DNA from: Purshia tridentata
Taxonomy: Eukaryota > Streptophyta > Magnoliopsida > Rosales > Rosaceae
Reading direction: 5' to 3'
Length of the DNA stretch: 64,000 bases
Assembly (NCBI GenBank): GCA_003254885.1
Contig: QANT01001588.1
Location: forward strand, 1 to 64,000
Shown here: positions 34,514-44,950 of the stretch, one piece after another
Position numbering within the stretch: the stretch's first letter is position 1
Layout: every line of letters begins with the position of its first letter
Notes under the pieces: generated by a model
Databases searched by the model: none
The model's input: the letters and a program-made list of their open reading frames with translations, nothing else
Told to the model about the DNA's origin: nothing
Made by a program: the position numbers and the translations under genes

Positions 34514-36505
34514 TCAACCCATTGAAGTAGCCACATCATATAGGTCTTCAGAGCCAGATGTCTCCACAGATAGATCAGTTTCTAAATAAACATCCAAAAA
34601 TGTGTTGTGGCCATCATCTCCTTTCATGCACTCGACAACTTCATCGGGAAGTAATTCATGCATTACCTTGTCAGATATCAAACCCAAATCTCTCATCTCA
34701 ATCAATAAATCAGTAACTGAATTAGAAGGATATAGTCTGCAAAGGAATTTTGATAATCTCAAGAACGTATTGCAGCTCAGTTCTATTTTTGCTTCACTCA
34801 TCTCTTGTAGCATCAGTTTAATCATGTTAAGATCTCTTTCTTTACAAAAACCAGAGACCATGACATTGTATGTATATGTGTTAGGAGCTAAACCAACCTC
34901 CTTCATCTGGAGATAAAGTGAAAAAGCCTCTCTAGTTCTACCACCCATAAAAAGTCCATGAATAGTAATTGTATATGCTACAACATCAAGTGTGTATCTC
35001 TCTGCAACTGCTTTCCTAAATACTCTAATGGCCCTATCAAATTTACCAACCTTTATAAGCCCATCTATAACAACAGTATGAATATGAGCATCCTGACCAG
35101 GGCATTTCATGACAATCCCATGGTACACATCAACTGCTTGGTCAACTCTTCTTGCTTTACATAGTCCACTTAATAATCCAACAAAAGTATACTTATCTGG
35201 TGTAAAACCTCCATCCAGCATATCATTATAAAACTTCTCAGCAAGAGATGGATTCCCAGACTTAAGGAAACAATTGAGAACTGAGTTACACACCAATAAG
35301 TCAACCTCTATGTCAAGTCCATGAACCAAATTGGGTAACAGAGAAAACCTCCTAGACAAACATATGGCAGATAACAATGAACAGAAGGTATATGAATCTG
35401 GAGCCAATTTTCGTGATTGCATGCCAAAAAAAACTTCAATTGCATCATCATATCTCCCAACCTTAGAGAAGGAATCTATTAATACATTACAAAGAACCAA
35501 GTCCCAGGCATATCCTTTAGATTCCATCATATTTAAAATTTTGAATGCATCGCTAACCATGTGAGATCTCAAAAATCCTCTAATTAATATTGTGTACGTT
35601 ACAACACTAGGAGAAGAACCAGTCTTAACCATCTTCTCAAATAATTTATCTGCAACATCATGTCTCTGCAATCGACAAAACCCATCAATCAACATACTCC
35701 AAACATTTACAGACACAGACATCCCCAAAGTAATCATTAGACCCAACACTTGATGCGCCTTCACTATATTACCCATTTTGCAGAAACAGTTCAAAACCAT
35801 CTCAAACGTCTCAACTTTTGGGTGATACCCCCACTCCAACATCATTCTCAACACATCTCTAATATGAAAAGATTCATTCAAATTGCATAAATTACACAGT
35901 GCAATATTAAAAGTCAAAAAATTTGGCATTCGGGTTTTTTTCAAGAACTTAATAGCTGAATCAACATCCCCAGTTTTGAAATATACATCAATGATTACAT
36001 TGCAAGCAAAAGTGTTGGGTGTGAAACCGTAAACACCCATTTGCTCAATAGCCTCAAAGACCATCACATGCATTCTGCTGCGCCAATAAATCCTCAACAA
36101 GAGCAAAAAAGTTTGAGATTTTATGACACACCCAACACTCTCTAACTCCTTAACAACGGATTTAACTGATTTGTACCGCTCCATCATGCCCCTGATCAAA
36201 CCAACCATGTGATCAAATGCAACCGTATTGTGAAAAAAATTGGGTTGTTGAGCACACCACAAGAAGAATCTCAATGCAATCAAATCAGAAGGGCAATTCA
36301 ATAAAGTGGAATGCACAATCTGATGAGTGAGAGTGAGCTTACTTCTTTCTGGGTCGAGATTTTCCCGGAATTTTTTTCCGGTATTGTCAGTTGAACATAC
36401 CACTCGTGGTGAAAAGTAGCGGATTGGCAACATGCGCAGCGCTCTAAAGATTTGGTTTGGCCTTTCATGTAGAAAATAGCACCTAAATCTCCATACCACT
36501 TCCAT
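34514..36505 (-). CDS. P-class pentatricopeptide repeat protein, 663 aa
   Basis: A single-exon frame of 664 codons, as is usual for plant PPR genes. Residues 1-40 (MEVVWRFRCYFLHERPNQ and onwards, rich in Arg) look like a mitochondrial or plastid targeting peptide. From about residue 90 there are some 13-14 tandem 35-residue PPR motifs, such as NTFACNVIIDVYFKTGDVDS, VVTYTILIRGFLRSHMVSDA, DKYTFVGLLSGLCKARRVDQ and NTYTYNVMVSGFCKERDLN. There is no E, DYW or SMR domain, so it is P-class, the type that binds organelle RNA to stabilise, splice or process it. Its target RNA cannot be read from sequence. It resembles the Arabidopsis At1g16830 group, though I am unsure of orthology. It is flanked on both sides by DWF5 sequence. 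Confidence 0.93.
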   Translation of the reverse strand: MEVVWRFRCYFLHERPNQIFRALRMLPIRYFSPRVVCSTDNTGKKFRENLDPERSKLTLTHQIVHSTLLNCPSDLIALRFFLWCAQQPNFFHNTVAFDHMVGLIRGMMERYKSVKSVVKELESVGCVIKSQTFLLLLRIYWRSRMHVMVFEAIEQMGVYGFTPNTFACNVIIDVYFKTGDVDSAIKFLKKTRMPNFLTFNIALCNLCNLNESFHIRDVLRMMLEWGYHPKVETFEMVLNCFCKMGNIVKAHQVLGLMITLGMSVSVNVWSMLIDGFCRLQRHDVADKLFEKMVKTGSSPSVVTYTILIRGFLRSHMVSDAFKILNMMESKGYAWDLVLCNVLIDSFSKVGRYDDAIEVFFGMQSRKLAPDSYTFCSLLSAICLSRRFSLLPNLVHGLDIEVDLLVCNSVLNCFLKSGNPSLAEKFYNDMLDGGFTPDKYTFVGLLSGLCKARRVDQAVDVYHGIVMKCPGQDAHIHTVVIDGLIKVGKFDRAIRVFRKAVAERYTLDVVAYTITIHGLFMGGRTREAFSLYLQMKEVGLAPNTYTYNVMVSGFCKERDLNMIKLMLQEMSEAKIELSCNTFLRLSKFLCRLYPSNSVTDLLIEMRDLGLISDKVMHELLPDEVVECMKGDDGHNTFLDVYLETDLSVETSGSEDLYDVATSMG

Positions 36506-36861
36506 GAAAATTCAATTTTTCCGGCAAACCAATCACTACATAAGAAAATTACGAGAGAGGGAGAGGGTGGAATTACTTTTTGGTCCCATATATTCACAAA
36601 TGAATGAAAATGAGAAGCTATTAACAACACTGTAATGAAAGTTATGTGGATACTATATAAATAAATGAAAATCGAGCACAATAAATTAAACTAAAGAAAT
36701 ATAACAATTACAACATAGAAATAAATCTTCAAAGCTACAAAATTAAAAACAAATAGAAATTAGAATGCGACCATATAAATTAGCAAACGAACCAAAATTA
36801 ATATCATGAATAAACTTGATAAGGTTGTAGCACTGAGGAATTTAGAATGTAAACGTACTTA

Positions 36862-36950
36862 CTTTCATCTGCCTACCACCGAGAGCCCCAAAGATATCTG
36901 GGTTGCTGCAGCTTGTAGAAAACGATGCTTCAGCTGAAGAAGAAATAGCT
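36862..36950 (+). pseudogene. short VHA-A fragment spanning an intron-exon border
   Basis: This stretch aligns with 28855-28940 of the VHA-A gene. It matches the end of intron 16 (CTTTCATCTRCC, then GATATCTG), the acceptor CTGCAG, and the first bases of exon 17 (CTTGTAGAAAACGATGCTTC against CTTGTAGGAAAGGATGCTTT). It has the same orientation as the parent. It includes intron sequence, so it derives from genomic DNA. It is too short and diverged to code for anything. Confidence 0.75.
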
Positions 36951-37994
36951 TCTGGCCTTTTTGGAATTGGGAGCAAAACAGAAAAACAAGCCTCCAAGAT
37001 TGGGTGGCAGCTGTAGAAATGGGACTTTGGGAGTGAGTGAGTGACTGAGGGAGTAAGTGAGCCTCCAAATTCATCTGCCACCACAGAAGAAGAAGAAGTA
37101 AAAAAAAAAAACAACAAAATGGAGGTGGGACAGAGCTGGGAACTGCCCAACTGGGGAAGAAGAAGAGGGCAGGAGTGAGTGGGTTAGAAGAAATAGCAGG
37201 GAGGCGACCGAAGGAGCTGAAGAAGACTCCAGTGGAGAGATGGACCCCTGGCCTTTTCCGCGGGTCTGGGCTATTTGCTTGTGGGTTAAGAATATTTTTT
37301 CACTACGTTCAACTATGGTCCAGCCAAGCCCACCGTCCGGAGGCGTCATTGCTTGTGCAACAAGGAATAATGACATGTCGGTGCCACCAACATTACGAAT
37401 CTATTTTTGTTAATTTTTTTTTGCCAAAATATTAAGAATCCATTCATATTATAATGCATGTACCATTCTTAATATTTAAAACATAAACTTTAAATATTTA
37501 GTAATAACTATTTGATCTAGTGATGACTCTCAATCTCCTTTTGTCAGAGAATGTATTAAGTTTGAATTTTATAAACGTTAATTATTTAATAAGCAAAAAA
37601 AAACCTTAAACCATTACCCTTAAAATGGTAAACATTATAAGTTGAGTAGATTCCATGGCTAGAGCCTCTTTCTAGACCTTATGGCTTTGGCGTCTCTTAT
37701 GTTTTTTTTTTTTTTTTGGAAATTTAAGTAATTTCATCTAAGGTTAAAGTTGTCATTAATCTTTTTTCTTGTAAAAGGTGGGTGGGTGGGATTGTGGGAT
37801 GCTCGGATTGGGGATGAATCAGAAGATAATAAATTTAATATAAATATATAATTATTTTCTTTAATTGTGGGGAGGAAGGAATAATTCGAACTCTTCTTAC
37901 TATAGATATGAAGGTAAAATGTTCTACAAGGTATAAAGTAAGAGCTCCTTAGTATTAGGGTTTCAAGTAACCTTTTGCAAATACCATTTAAATC

Positions 37995-38203
37995 AGATAT
38001 GTTAAATTTCCAAAGGTGTCACTTGAAGAAAAAAGATTGATTAGCTATATCCTCACTAATTCCACCATTTTGATTGGGATTGGAAGTAATAAATTTTTCT
38101 TTACGATTATTTTATCTTCTTTTTTTAAATTAGAAACTTCTTTCTGAAATACACATATACTTAATCATTTATCTTATTATTTAATTCAAAACTAGGCATC
38201 AAA
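37995..38203. mobile_element. decayed MITE related to the one at 12323-12607
   Basis: Shares with the intact copy the inner left arm (GATATGTTAAATTTCC, CACTTGAAGAAAAAA), the centre (TTCCACCATTTTGATTGGGA) and the right arm (GAAATACACATATACTTAAT, then CATTTATCTTATTATTTAATTC and GGCATCAAA). The outermost left end is lost. It has many more differences than the 12-kb copy, so it is older. Confidence 0.65.
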
Positions 38204-38343
38204 ACTTACATCCTCAAGAAAGGCTTAGCTAGAGCCAATATGTTAAAGGGGAATGATATACATAGCATTCTCAAGTACCAAATTAGCTATGAATAACAAG
38301 AGCAACTTCAAAGTGAGGCACCATTTGATGCATACAGGATTCT

Positions 38344-41300
38344 TCAGTAAATTCCAGGAATGATCCTGTTAGGGACCTTCTGACAATATAATTTCCAATA
38401 TTTCCCGTACCTGCAAGCAGCAGGACCTTGTCAATATTTCATTCAACATTACACAAGATGCTCAAAACCATTTTAATTTTCTATGGCTTTTTCACTTTAT
38501 TTTTCTATGAATGATAGGTCTTTGTAAATTTTCCAGCAATAGATTCAGAAAAATCCGAAAAAGGTGTTCAAGTGTCATGGGACCAAGTTTGATTTGATTC
38601 AATCAACTGGCATCAGTAATAAGGGTCGATGGTCCAGAAGTTCAGGACTCAACTGCTTCAACTTAAAACCTCTACAGGATAAACAAGAAGCGAGAAGAAT
38701 GCTTCTGGGTCCATTTGGATTTGACCCAATCATTGCATGCTAGTCTTGAGAGAAATATGTTATATGTAACAAGAGGAATCTTTATCTGCTTACTTGGATT
38801 TGCATCGGTCATCGTCCCTTTTGGCTCGGTCAAAAAGAAGGATTGTAAGAAACACCACGTAGAAGTAAGGAAGAAACTGCAGGAGAACAACAAAGGAAAA
38901 GTTTTAGCAAGATGTTCTCCGCAACATCCAAATAACCCCCCACCCCTAAGAAGAAGACAAAAAAACACTAGAAATAAATGGTTACATGATTGAAAAGAGC
39001 GGGAACAGTCCAGAAAAAGGCAGCTAATATTTCTGGCACATAATGGAAATGACGAGATAAACCCCACCTGCAGAAACAGAAATAAACATCAGCAATAAAT
39101 TTAGCTAAAAGCGCCAGCTTATCTTTTAAATTCTAGCATGCGCATGAATTAGAATATGCAATGTGCACAGACCAACAAAAGCATGGCTTAGCTCCCCGTA
39201 ATGTTTTAAAAAGCAGTGACACAATTACTCAGTTATATGGATATGCACAATTTCACATTTACAATAGAATTAAAATACTCACCATCCTGAGGTTAAAAGA
39301 AGGCTCGACTTTGTTTCCCCAGATGTGGTAGTGTATGAAGCGACTATCTGATATGGAAAAATCATGTCTGTTTTTTCAGCCAACATATCCCAAACTGTAC
39401 ATATAATAAGAATCACATGATAAGTTTCATGAGACCAAACACCTTTGATGGAGCTTTCCCCCAAACTAAGCATTTGCCATTTGTTCTACGAAATTCTTGC
39501 CTTTGCCTGTCACAATCATAGTTGATGTATATGCAAAGAATACCCGCCACCAGAATGAAAAGTGCCAGCTGGAACGTCAGGTTGGAGATTATTAGAAATG
39601 TGACAAATGGTACCATGAAGAAATGAGGAAGAAGAGAAAATAAGTGAGTCAACTGAGAAATTTCATCCACTGTGGAAACATCCAGACTTTACATGAATTT
39701 TAACTTTTAGTTACTACGTAGGCCTGTTTTTTGTTTTTGGCTAAAATACAACTTTTTCAAATTGCAAAAACTGCAGCCTGACTTTTTTATTATCCTGGTT
39801 TTTTTTTTACAGAGCTTTATTTTTTCCTTCATTGTTTTTTAATACATTGGAGTCCTACTGGATATTCCAAGCAGAAGGCAGTCCTCTCTGGTCCTGAAAA
39901 TACCTTACCTTATCCCATATGAAGACAAGGATCTTATCCCAATTTTCTTGCATGATGCAATAAACCAAATGCAAAGAATCATTTTTCCCCAAGCTCATTG
40001 AGACTAGTCAACTTTTAGACCCAGGAGCATACATAATAACTACCCATCATGCATGAGGAACCCAAAATGTATAGAAAATGTGCATGAACTAGATATAAAG
40101 GAAAGCCATCCATTTAAAATAGAGTAATCACAAGTTGATAAACTTAGAACACACCTTCAGAAACATTACTCAAATATAATGTATGAGGATTATATTATAC
40201 CTGAGTTCCGAGATTTATAGGATGGTTGACCAGGTACATGCCAGGAGAAGTATAAATAGAAGGAACCCAGACTAAGCAACCCCAACAAATATAAAATCCC
40301 GCTGCCAGAGACAAAAATACAATGAAACATAGTTAGATGAGGCATGAACAGGACAAAGAGAAGAATGAGGAATCTATGATTGAATGATCATTACTGTCAG
40401 GTTAATTGTCTTTAAATTTATCCACTGAGATATTCATTTGTTAGCAAGAAAGAATGGATGCACCAGCAAGCACATATTGATGGCACTTGTACAAGCAGGA
40501 AAATTTTGCTCCATCAAAATAATAAATAAAACAAAATTACATAGTGGGAATGAGTATGGAGCAGCTTCTTCTATGTTTTCTAGAAATGTTTACATGTTCA
40601 GGATTCCCTTGAATCCTTCTCATTTGTGTCTAAATTTACACTTCAACCTAAATAGAAGATCATGCTAGTAAAAATGTGCAGGTCCAATGATGATTAGCCT
40701 AATTAGGAGACCATGCTAACAAGGATGTACAATTCCAAAGATGATTAGCCTACAGATATTGACCCTAGACAAATTTTACACAAAACTTCAGCATCATTTA
40801 ATCTGTTCTCCAGAAAGATTGAATGTCTATTAATTTTATTTTAGTTTTTATCTACGGGGGTAAGAATGAATATAAAGGTAGTCAACATGCCCTCCTTGGA
40901 GTTGCTAAGAGATACAGTATAATATTTACCCACAGTGCAATAAGATAAAATTGGTAAATACCAAGCTCATGATACTGAAATCAGCTGCGAAAGACCACTA
41001 AATTCATTTTGTTAAAAAAGTACGCCTTCAAACATTAAGGTAAATATTGCCATCACATCTGATGGTTAATCTTGGACATGCCAACATCCAACAGTTGTGC
41101 CAACCAAACAATGGGAGAAAAAGTAAAAAGAAAAGCATATGTGAACCTCGATCATGTGCAATATCCATTGTATTCCAGTATCCAGCCTCCCACCAAAAGA
41201 ACTTTGTGACATACACCAGCATCAATATAGTATTTACAAGCATTGAATCAGCTACTTTCCCATTCATTTCATACTGGTAAAACAAGAAACATATATCAAT

Positions 41301-44245
41301 ATTATAAAAATTAATAAAAGTCCTTAAAACGTTTTCTTAACATATACTTAGAGAATAGTGAACTAATTTTGCTTTCATGTGGGATTGGACCTATGTCCAC
41401 TCCATGGTGGCTACAAATTACCACCAGGCCAAGACACTTAGGAAGGCCAATGCATGGACTTGAGAAGATTGTCAACAAAATCAAAGGGACAATTAGGCAC
41501 CTTAATGAACTTTAGGTGGATAAAATCATAGACATGGTGCATCAGCTGTTAGTTGTATGGTGCATCAGCTGTTAGTTGTATGGTGCATCAGCTGTTAGTT
41601 GTATGGTGCATCAGCTGTCAGTTGTATGGTTAGCAAACAATTTTACAAATGCCTGGGATTTAGAGTACACAAGTAAGCAGTGGTGACATAAGTGCTCTCC
41701 CTGGCTAGTGTCTAATTCAATTTACTGGTAAATTTATTGAAATTAGAACAACAGGGACCAGAGTGGAATCTGACCTAAACCACATGGACAAAAAGAAATA
41801 TCACAGATGATATACCTGCTTTATGCAATAGGTCACAGCAAGAACTGCCCAAGACATCATACCAAATCTGCAGTTTGTGAAAACTTTGATATCAAAGTTT
41901 TTACCGATTCGAGGATACAATTCCATGCCCTACAAAAATTAAAAGGGAATAATAGATATTTTACATAAGGCCATATGCAAAAATAATATATATATTCTAA
42001 AAAATAATCTTATACACTAATTATATTTATAGGCAGATATGAAATAGAAGTATAAAGCGCATCAAAGTAACAAAATAAGCTATTAGTTGAGAAACAAAAA
42101 AAAGACTTGGAAATGGGACTTACCCAGTAGAAATCAACTATTACATTCCCAGAAGATCCAGAATCAGAGGAAGATGGTGCCAAGTGACCCTTGTATAGAC
42201 GAAGCATTCGTGTCAAAAAATTCCTAAGTTTCATATACATAAACTTATATTTTGGCATAATTAGGAACCCTCACTTTTAAGTACAGGAAAATACAAAAAA
42301 TAAAGCTTCCGAAAATGAGGGCCGAATATATTTCTCCCAGATGATCATAAACAATTGTAGGGTTGAATATCCCAAACCTGAAATATAACCAAGAGAAAGC
42401 ATCAAATGCATTAGAAAACAGTTTGGTGCTTAGGTGTTAGGACAACCAAATATAAATTTTTCAGAAAAAAAAAATTTGGCTTCTTAGAAAATCATGCTAC
42501 AAGAAACATAACATAAAAAAGAAAGGAAAAAATAAAAACTCAATCGCAACAGAAGTACTGCAACTTGAGACTAATATAGACAAAAATAGTGGCCATCATG
42601 TCAATAACTCGGTATCTCCCGCAAAAAAAAATAAAAAAGGAAAAAGATAAAAATTTCTGCTCACAGCAGCAACTAAAAGAAGACCATCACACCCCTTATA
42701 AGAATGTGAATTCAAGGCCGCAGAGCAGCTTATGAAAGGAAACACTGTGAATTCATGGGGAAAGTATGTACCACCAAAGGCCAAGGTAGGTAGTCAACGT
42801 TACAAAGTATGCTGCCATACCGTTTGCCTGCAAAATGCACAGGTGATATTAGAAAAGGAAAAGAAGAAAAGGCATATATAACTAAAGTACTGAACAAGTA
42901 GTAGAGGTCTCCTTCCATTATTGAGAATTAGAAAACTAACAGGTAATAATTATCAATTTAATAAACTTAAATTCTACAAGTCCAGATGCAGAAAAAATGA
43001 AAAGAAAAGCTTTAAGTTATACAATTTTGAAAACCTAGTGCCTCAGAGGAGGCCAAAGGTTTTATAACATTCAAATCATATAACCTGAGCTTGTATTGCA
43101 TAAAGAATTAGTAACCCATCTTTTATAATTACTTTTGGCAGAGTAGTTTTAGCATAAATAAATCAAGTATCCAGCACCTTGTAGACAGGTCGATTCCCTG
43201 CTGGAGATATTGGGCCTTCAACCCTTTTTCCAGGTAAAAGCAGCTGAAGTGCAGCCTCAAAAGCACCATAGCCGGCAATAATTTTCCAGGCAGTGGAAGT
43301 AGGTCTTGGCCATATTTCAATGAACCCCTGCAGCCCATGCTGCTTCAAGTAATCCCAAGTTTGGAAAATGGAGCCATCGGCATGTACCATTGTATACCAT
43401 CTGCATTAAGTATCAGATTATGATTCCTCTGATCTAAATCTAAGTGAAACTTATGATACCAAATTTCATAACTTTTGCCCATGTTAACTCCGTTTTGCAA
43501 CATTGAGCAAATTTCCCTTTTAGCTTAGCTGTACTACGCCCTATATTCAGTTATTTACTGGGTCCCAACTAATCAAAATCCAACACTTAAAAGTTTCAAT
43601 GCCTGATTCCTTGCCTGAATTTTCTAATCAACCAAACAGAGCATTGTAAAACAAGAAACAAATAAAAATCAATAAGTTTTCAATGGATCTACATTCAAAT
43701 ACAAGTTCAATACTTTATATAATACGAAAATATAATAATGTAACACTTATTAAGGGGGGTGTCCCCAACTCAAGATTTTAATGGATTATAAAATCAGCAA
43801 GTATAGCATCTCTTTCTGTCAACACTAAAAATCATCCAATATTTAACGTAGAAGAAAAAAAATTTTCAAATCTTGGAAGAGATGAACAAAACTGAACTTG
43901 TCTCTGCGCTAGTTCCAGCTCAAAGTCCACTTTCCCCATCAATTAAAAGTTTCTATGGAAGCAAACACGAAAACTAAAAAGCTAGATGAGATTTGGATTC
44001 AACAGTCCTATTTCTTCACGAAACAAAAGAAATAACGAAAACCCATTATTCCCCATAATCATTGCTTCTCAGGAAAGCTTATTTTCACATATAAAAACAT
44101 ACAATTCAAATTTTAAAAAAAATAAAAAATAAGAAAAGATGGATAGAGCTTACAGTAGAATTACAAAGGGAGGGCAAAGAGTGAGCAGTAATAGCATGGA
44201 AGCGTATGTCACCAATGGTGAATGTACGGTCTTCGTCTCCCCCAT
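38344..44245 (-). CDS. DWF5: 7-dehydrocholesterol reductase (sterol delta-7 reductase), 434 aa
   Basis: Thirteen exons join in frame to 1305 nt: 44154-44245, 43178-43400, 42772-42827, 42275-42377, 42124-42189, 41816-41929, 41147-41273, 40201-40301, 39443-39568, 39283-39347, 38986-39067, 38794-38876, 38344-38410. The enzyme uses NADPH to reduce the delta-7 double bond of 5-dehydroepisterol in the ER membrane, a step toward campesterol and brassinosteroids. Landmarks: LLLPGKRVEGPISPAGNRPV, HLAPSSSDSGSSGN, WWEAGYWNTMDIAHDRAG, and at 352-367 the sterol-reductase signature LLLTSGWWGLSRHFHY. The end, YGKYWKLYCQKVPNRIIPGI followed by Y, is the family's usual C-terminus. Many hydrophobic segments are present, as expected for a multi-span protein. 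It is about two residues longer than the Arabidopsis protein and looks intact. Confidence 0.98.
41534..41625. repeat. minisatellite, four 23-bp units, in DWF5 intron 6
   Basis: Unit ATGGTGCATCAGCTGTTAGTTGT. Units 1-3 are identical; unit 4 has one T-to-C change. Each unit contains CAGCTG, a palindromic E-box. Confidence 0.95.
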
Positions 44246-44505
44246 TCTCTCTCTCTCTATATCTCTCTCTCCCTCAATGAGACTGAGACTTAGACTGAAC
44301 ACTCTTCGAGTCTGAACTCTCTGGTTTTTTTCTAATCTTTGACAGACTCAGAGGAGACTTGTTTTTTTTGGGTAAGTGCAGCGAAGACTGACTTCGTTTT
44401 GTGGGTGGTAGCGTGAGTCTTTAAGTTTTATGTATATTTCCGGATATGCCCCTAGTCGTTGGGAGATAATTATGGCCGAGTACCCACCTGCATGGCCACC
44501 AGTCC

Positions 44506-44553
44506 CACGTGAGGTTTTTTGTTTTTTTTTGTTTTTTTCCAAAGTCCCACGTG
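44506..44553. promoter_or_regulatory. two G-boxes upstream of DWF5
   Basis: CACGTG occurs at 44506-44511 and 44548-44553, each inside the direct repeat AGTCCCACGTG (44501-44511 and 44543-44553). They lie about 260-310 bases before the DWF5 start codon. CACGTG is bound by bHLH (PIF, BZR-related) and bZIP factors. Function is inferred from position and motif only. Confidence 0.5.
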
Positions 44554-44569
44554 GTTTGGTTAATTAAAA

Positions 44570-44950
44570 GGTTTTATTACATTTTATCCATTTAACTTTA
44601 AGCTTGATAATTAATATCACTTCACTATCCTAAAAAAATATTATCTCAGTTTAGCACCTGAACTAAAAAATTTGATACAATATACCACATCAGATTTATT
44701 CTATATAAATTGTTAAAAATAAAAGTTTTTTGGTCTTTTCAGAAAACGAGTAAAGTATAAAATAAAAAAAACCAAAAACCTTAAAAGACCAAAATAACCT
44801 TTATTTTTAAAAATTTAGATGGAATGAGTCCGTGATAGCATATTGCACAAATTTTTAATATATATTGTGAATTGATATAATTTATTTTTTAGGTAATGAA
44901 ATGAGATTGAGCTTAAAGTTCATATAGGTAAATATAAAAAAGTTTTAAAA
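44570..44950. mobile_element. foldback / long-hairpin MITE-like element
   Basis: The left arm (44570-44742) and the right arm (44780-44950, reverse-complemented) align over their whole length. They share ACTTTAAGCT, ATTTCA/ACTTCACTA with CCTAAAAAA, AAAAATAAA and TTTTGGTCTTTT. A 37-base loop separates them. No coding capacity. The arms differ at many positions, so it is not young. Family not assigned. Confidence 0.7.

Larger units (their letters stand above)
36506..38343. other. intergenic DNA between the PPR gene and DWF5, with gene and MITE fragments
   Basis: Contains the PPR promoter, a VHA-A fragment (36862-36950), a possible minus-strand non-coding exon ending in a good donor (AAA|GTAAGTACG near 36855), and a decayed MITE (37995-38203). 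Nothing else is recognised. Confidence 0.5.
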
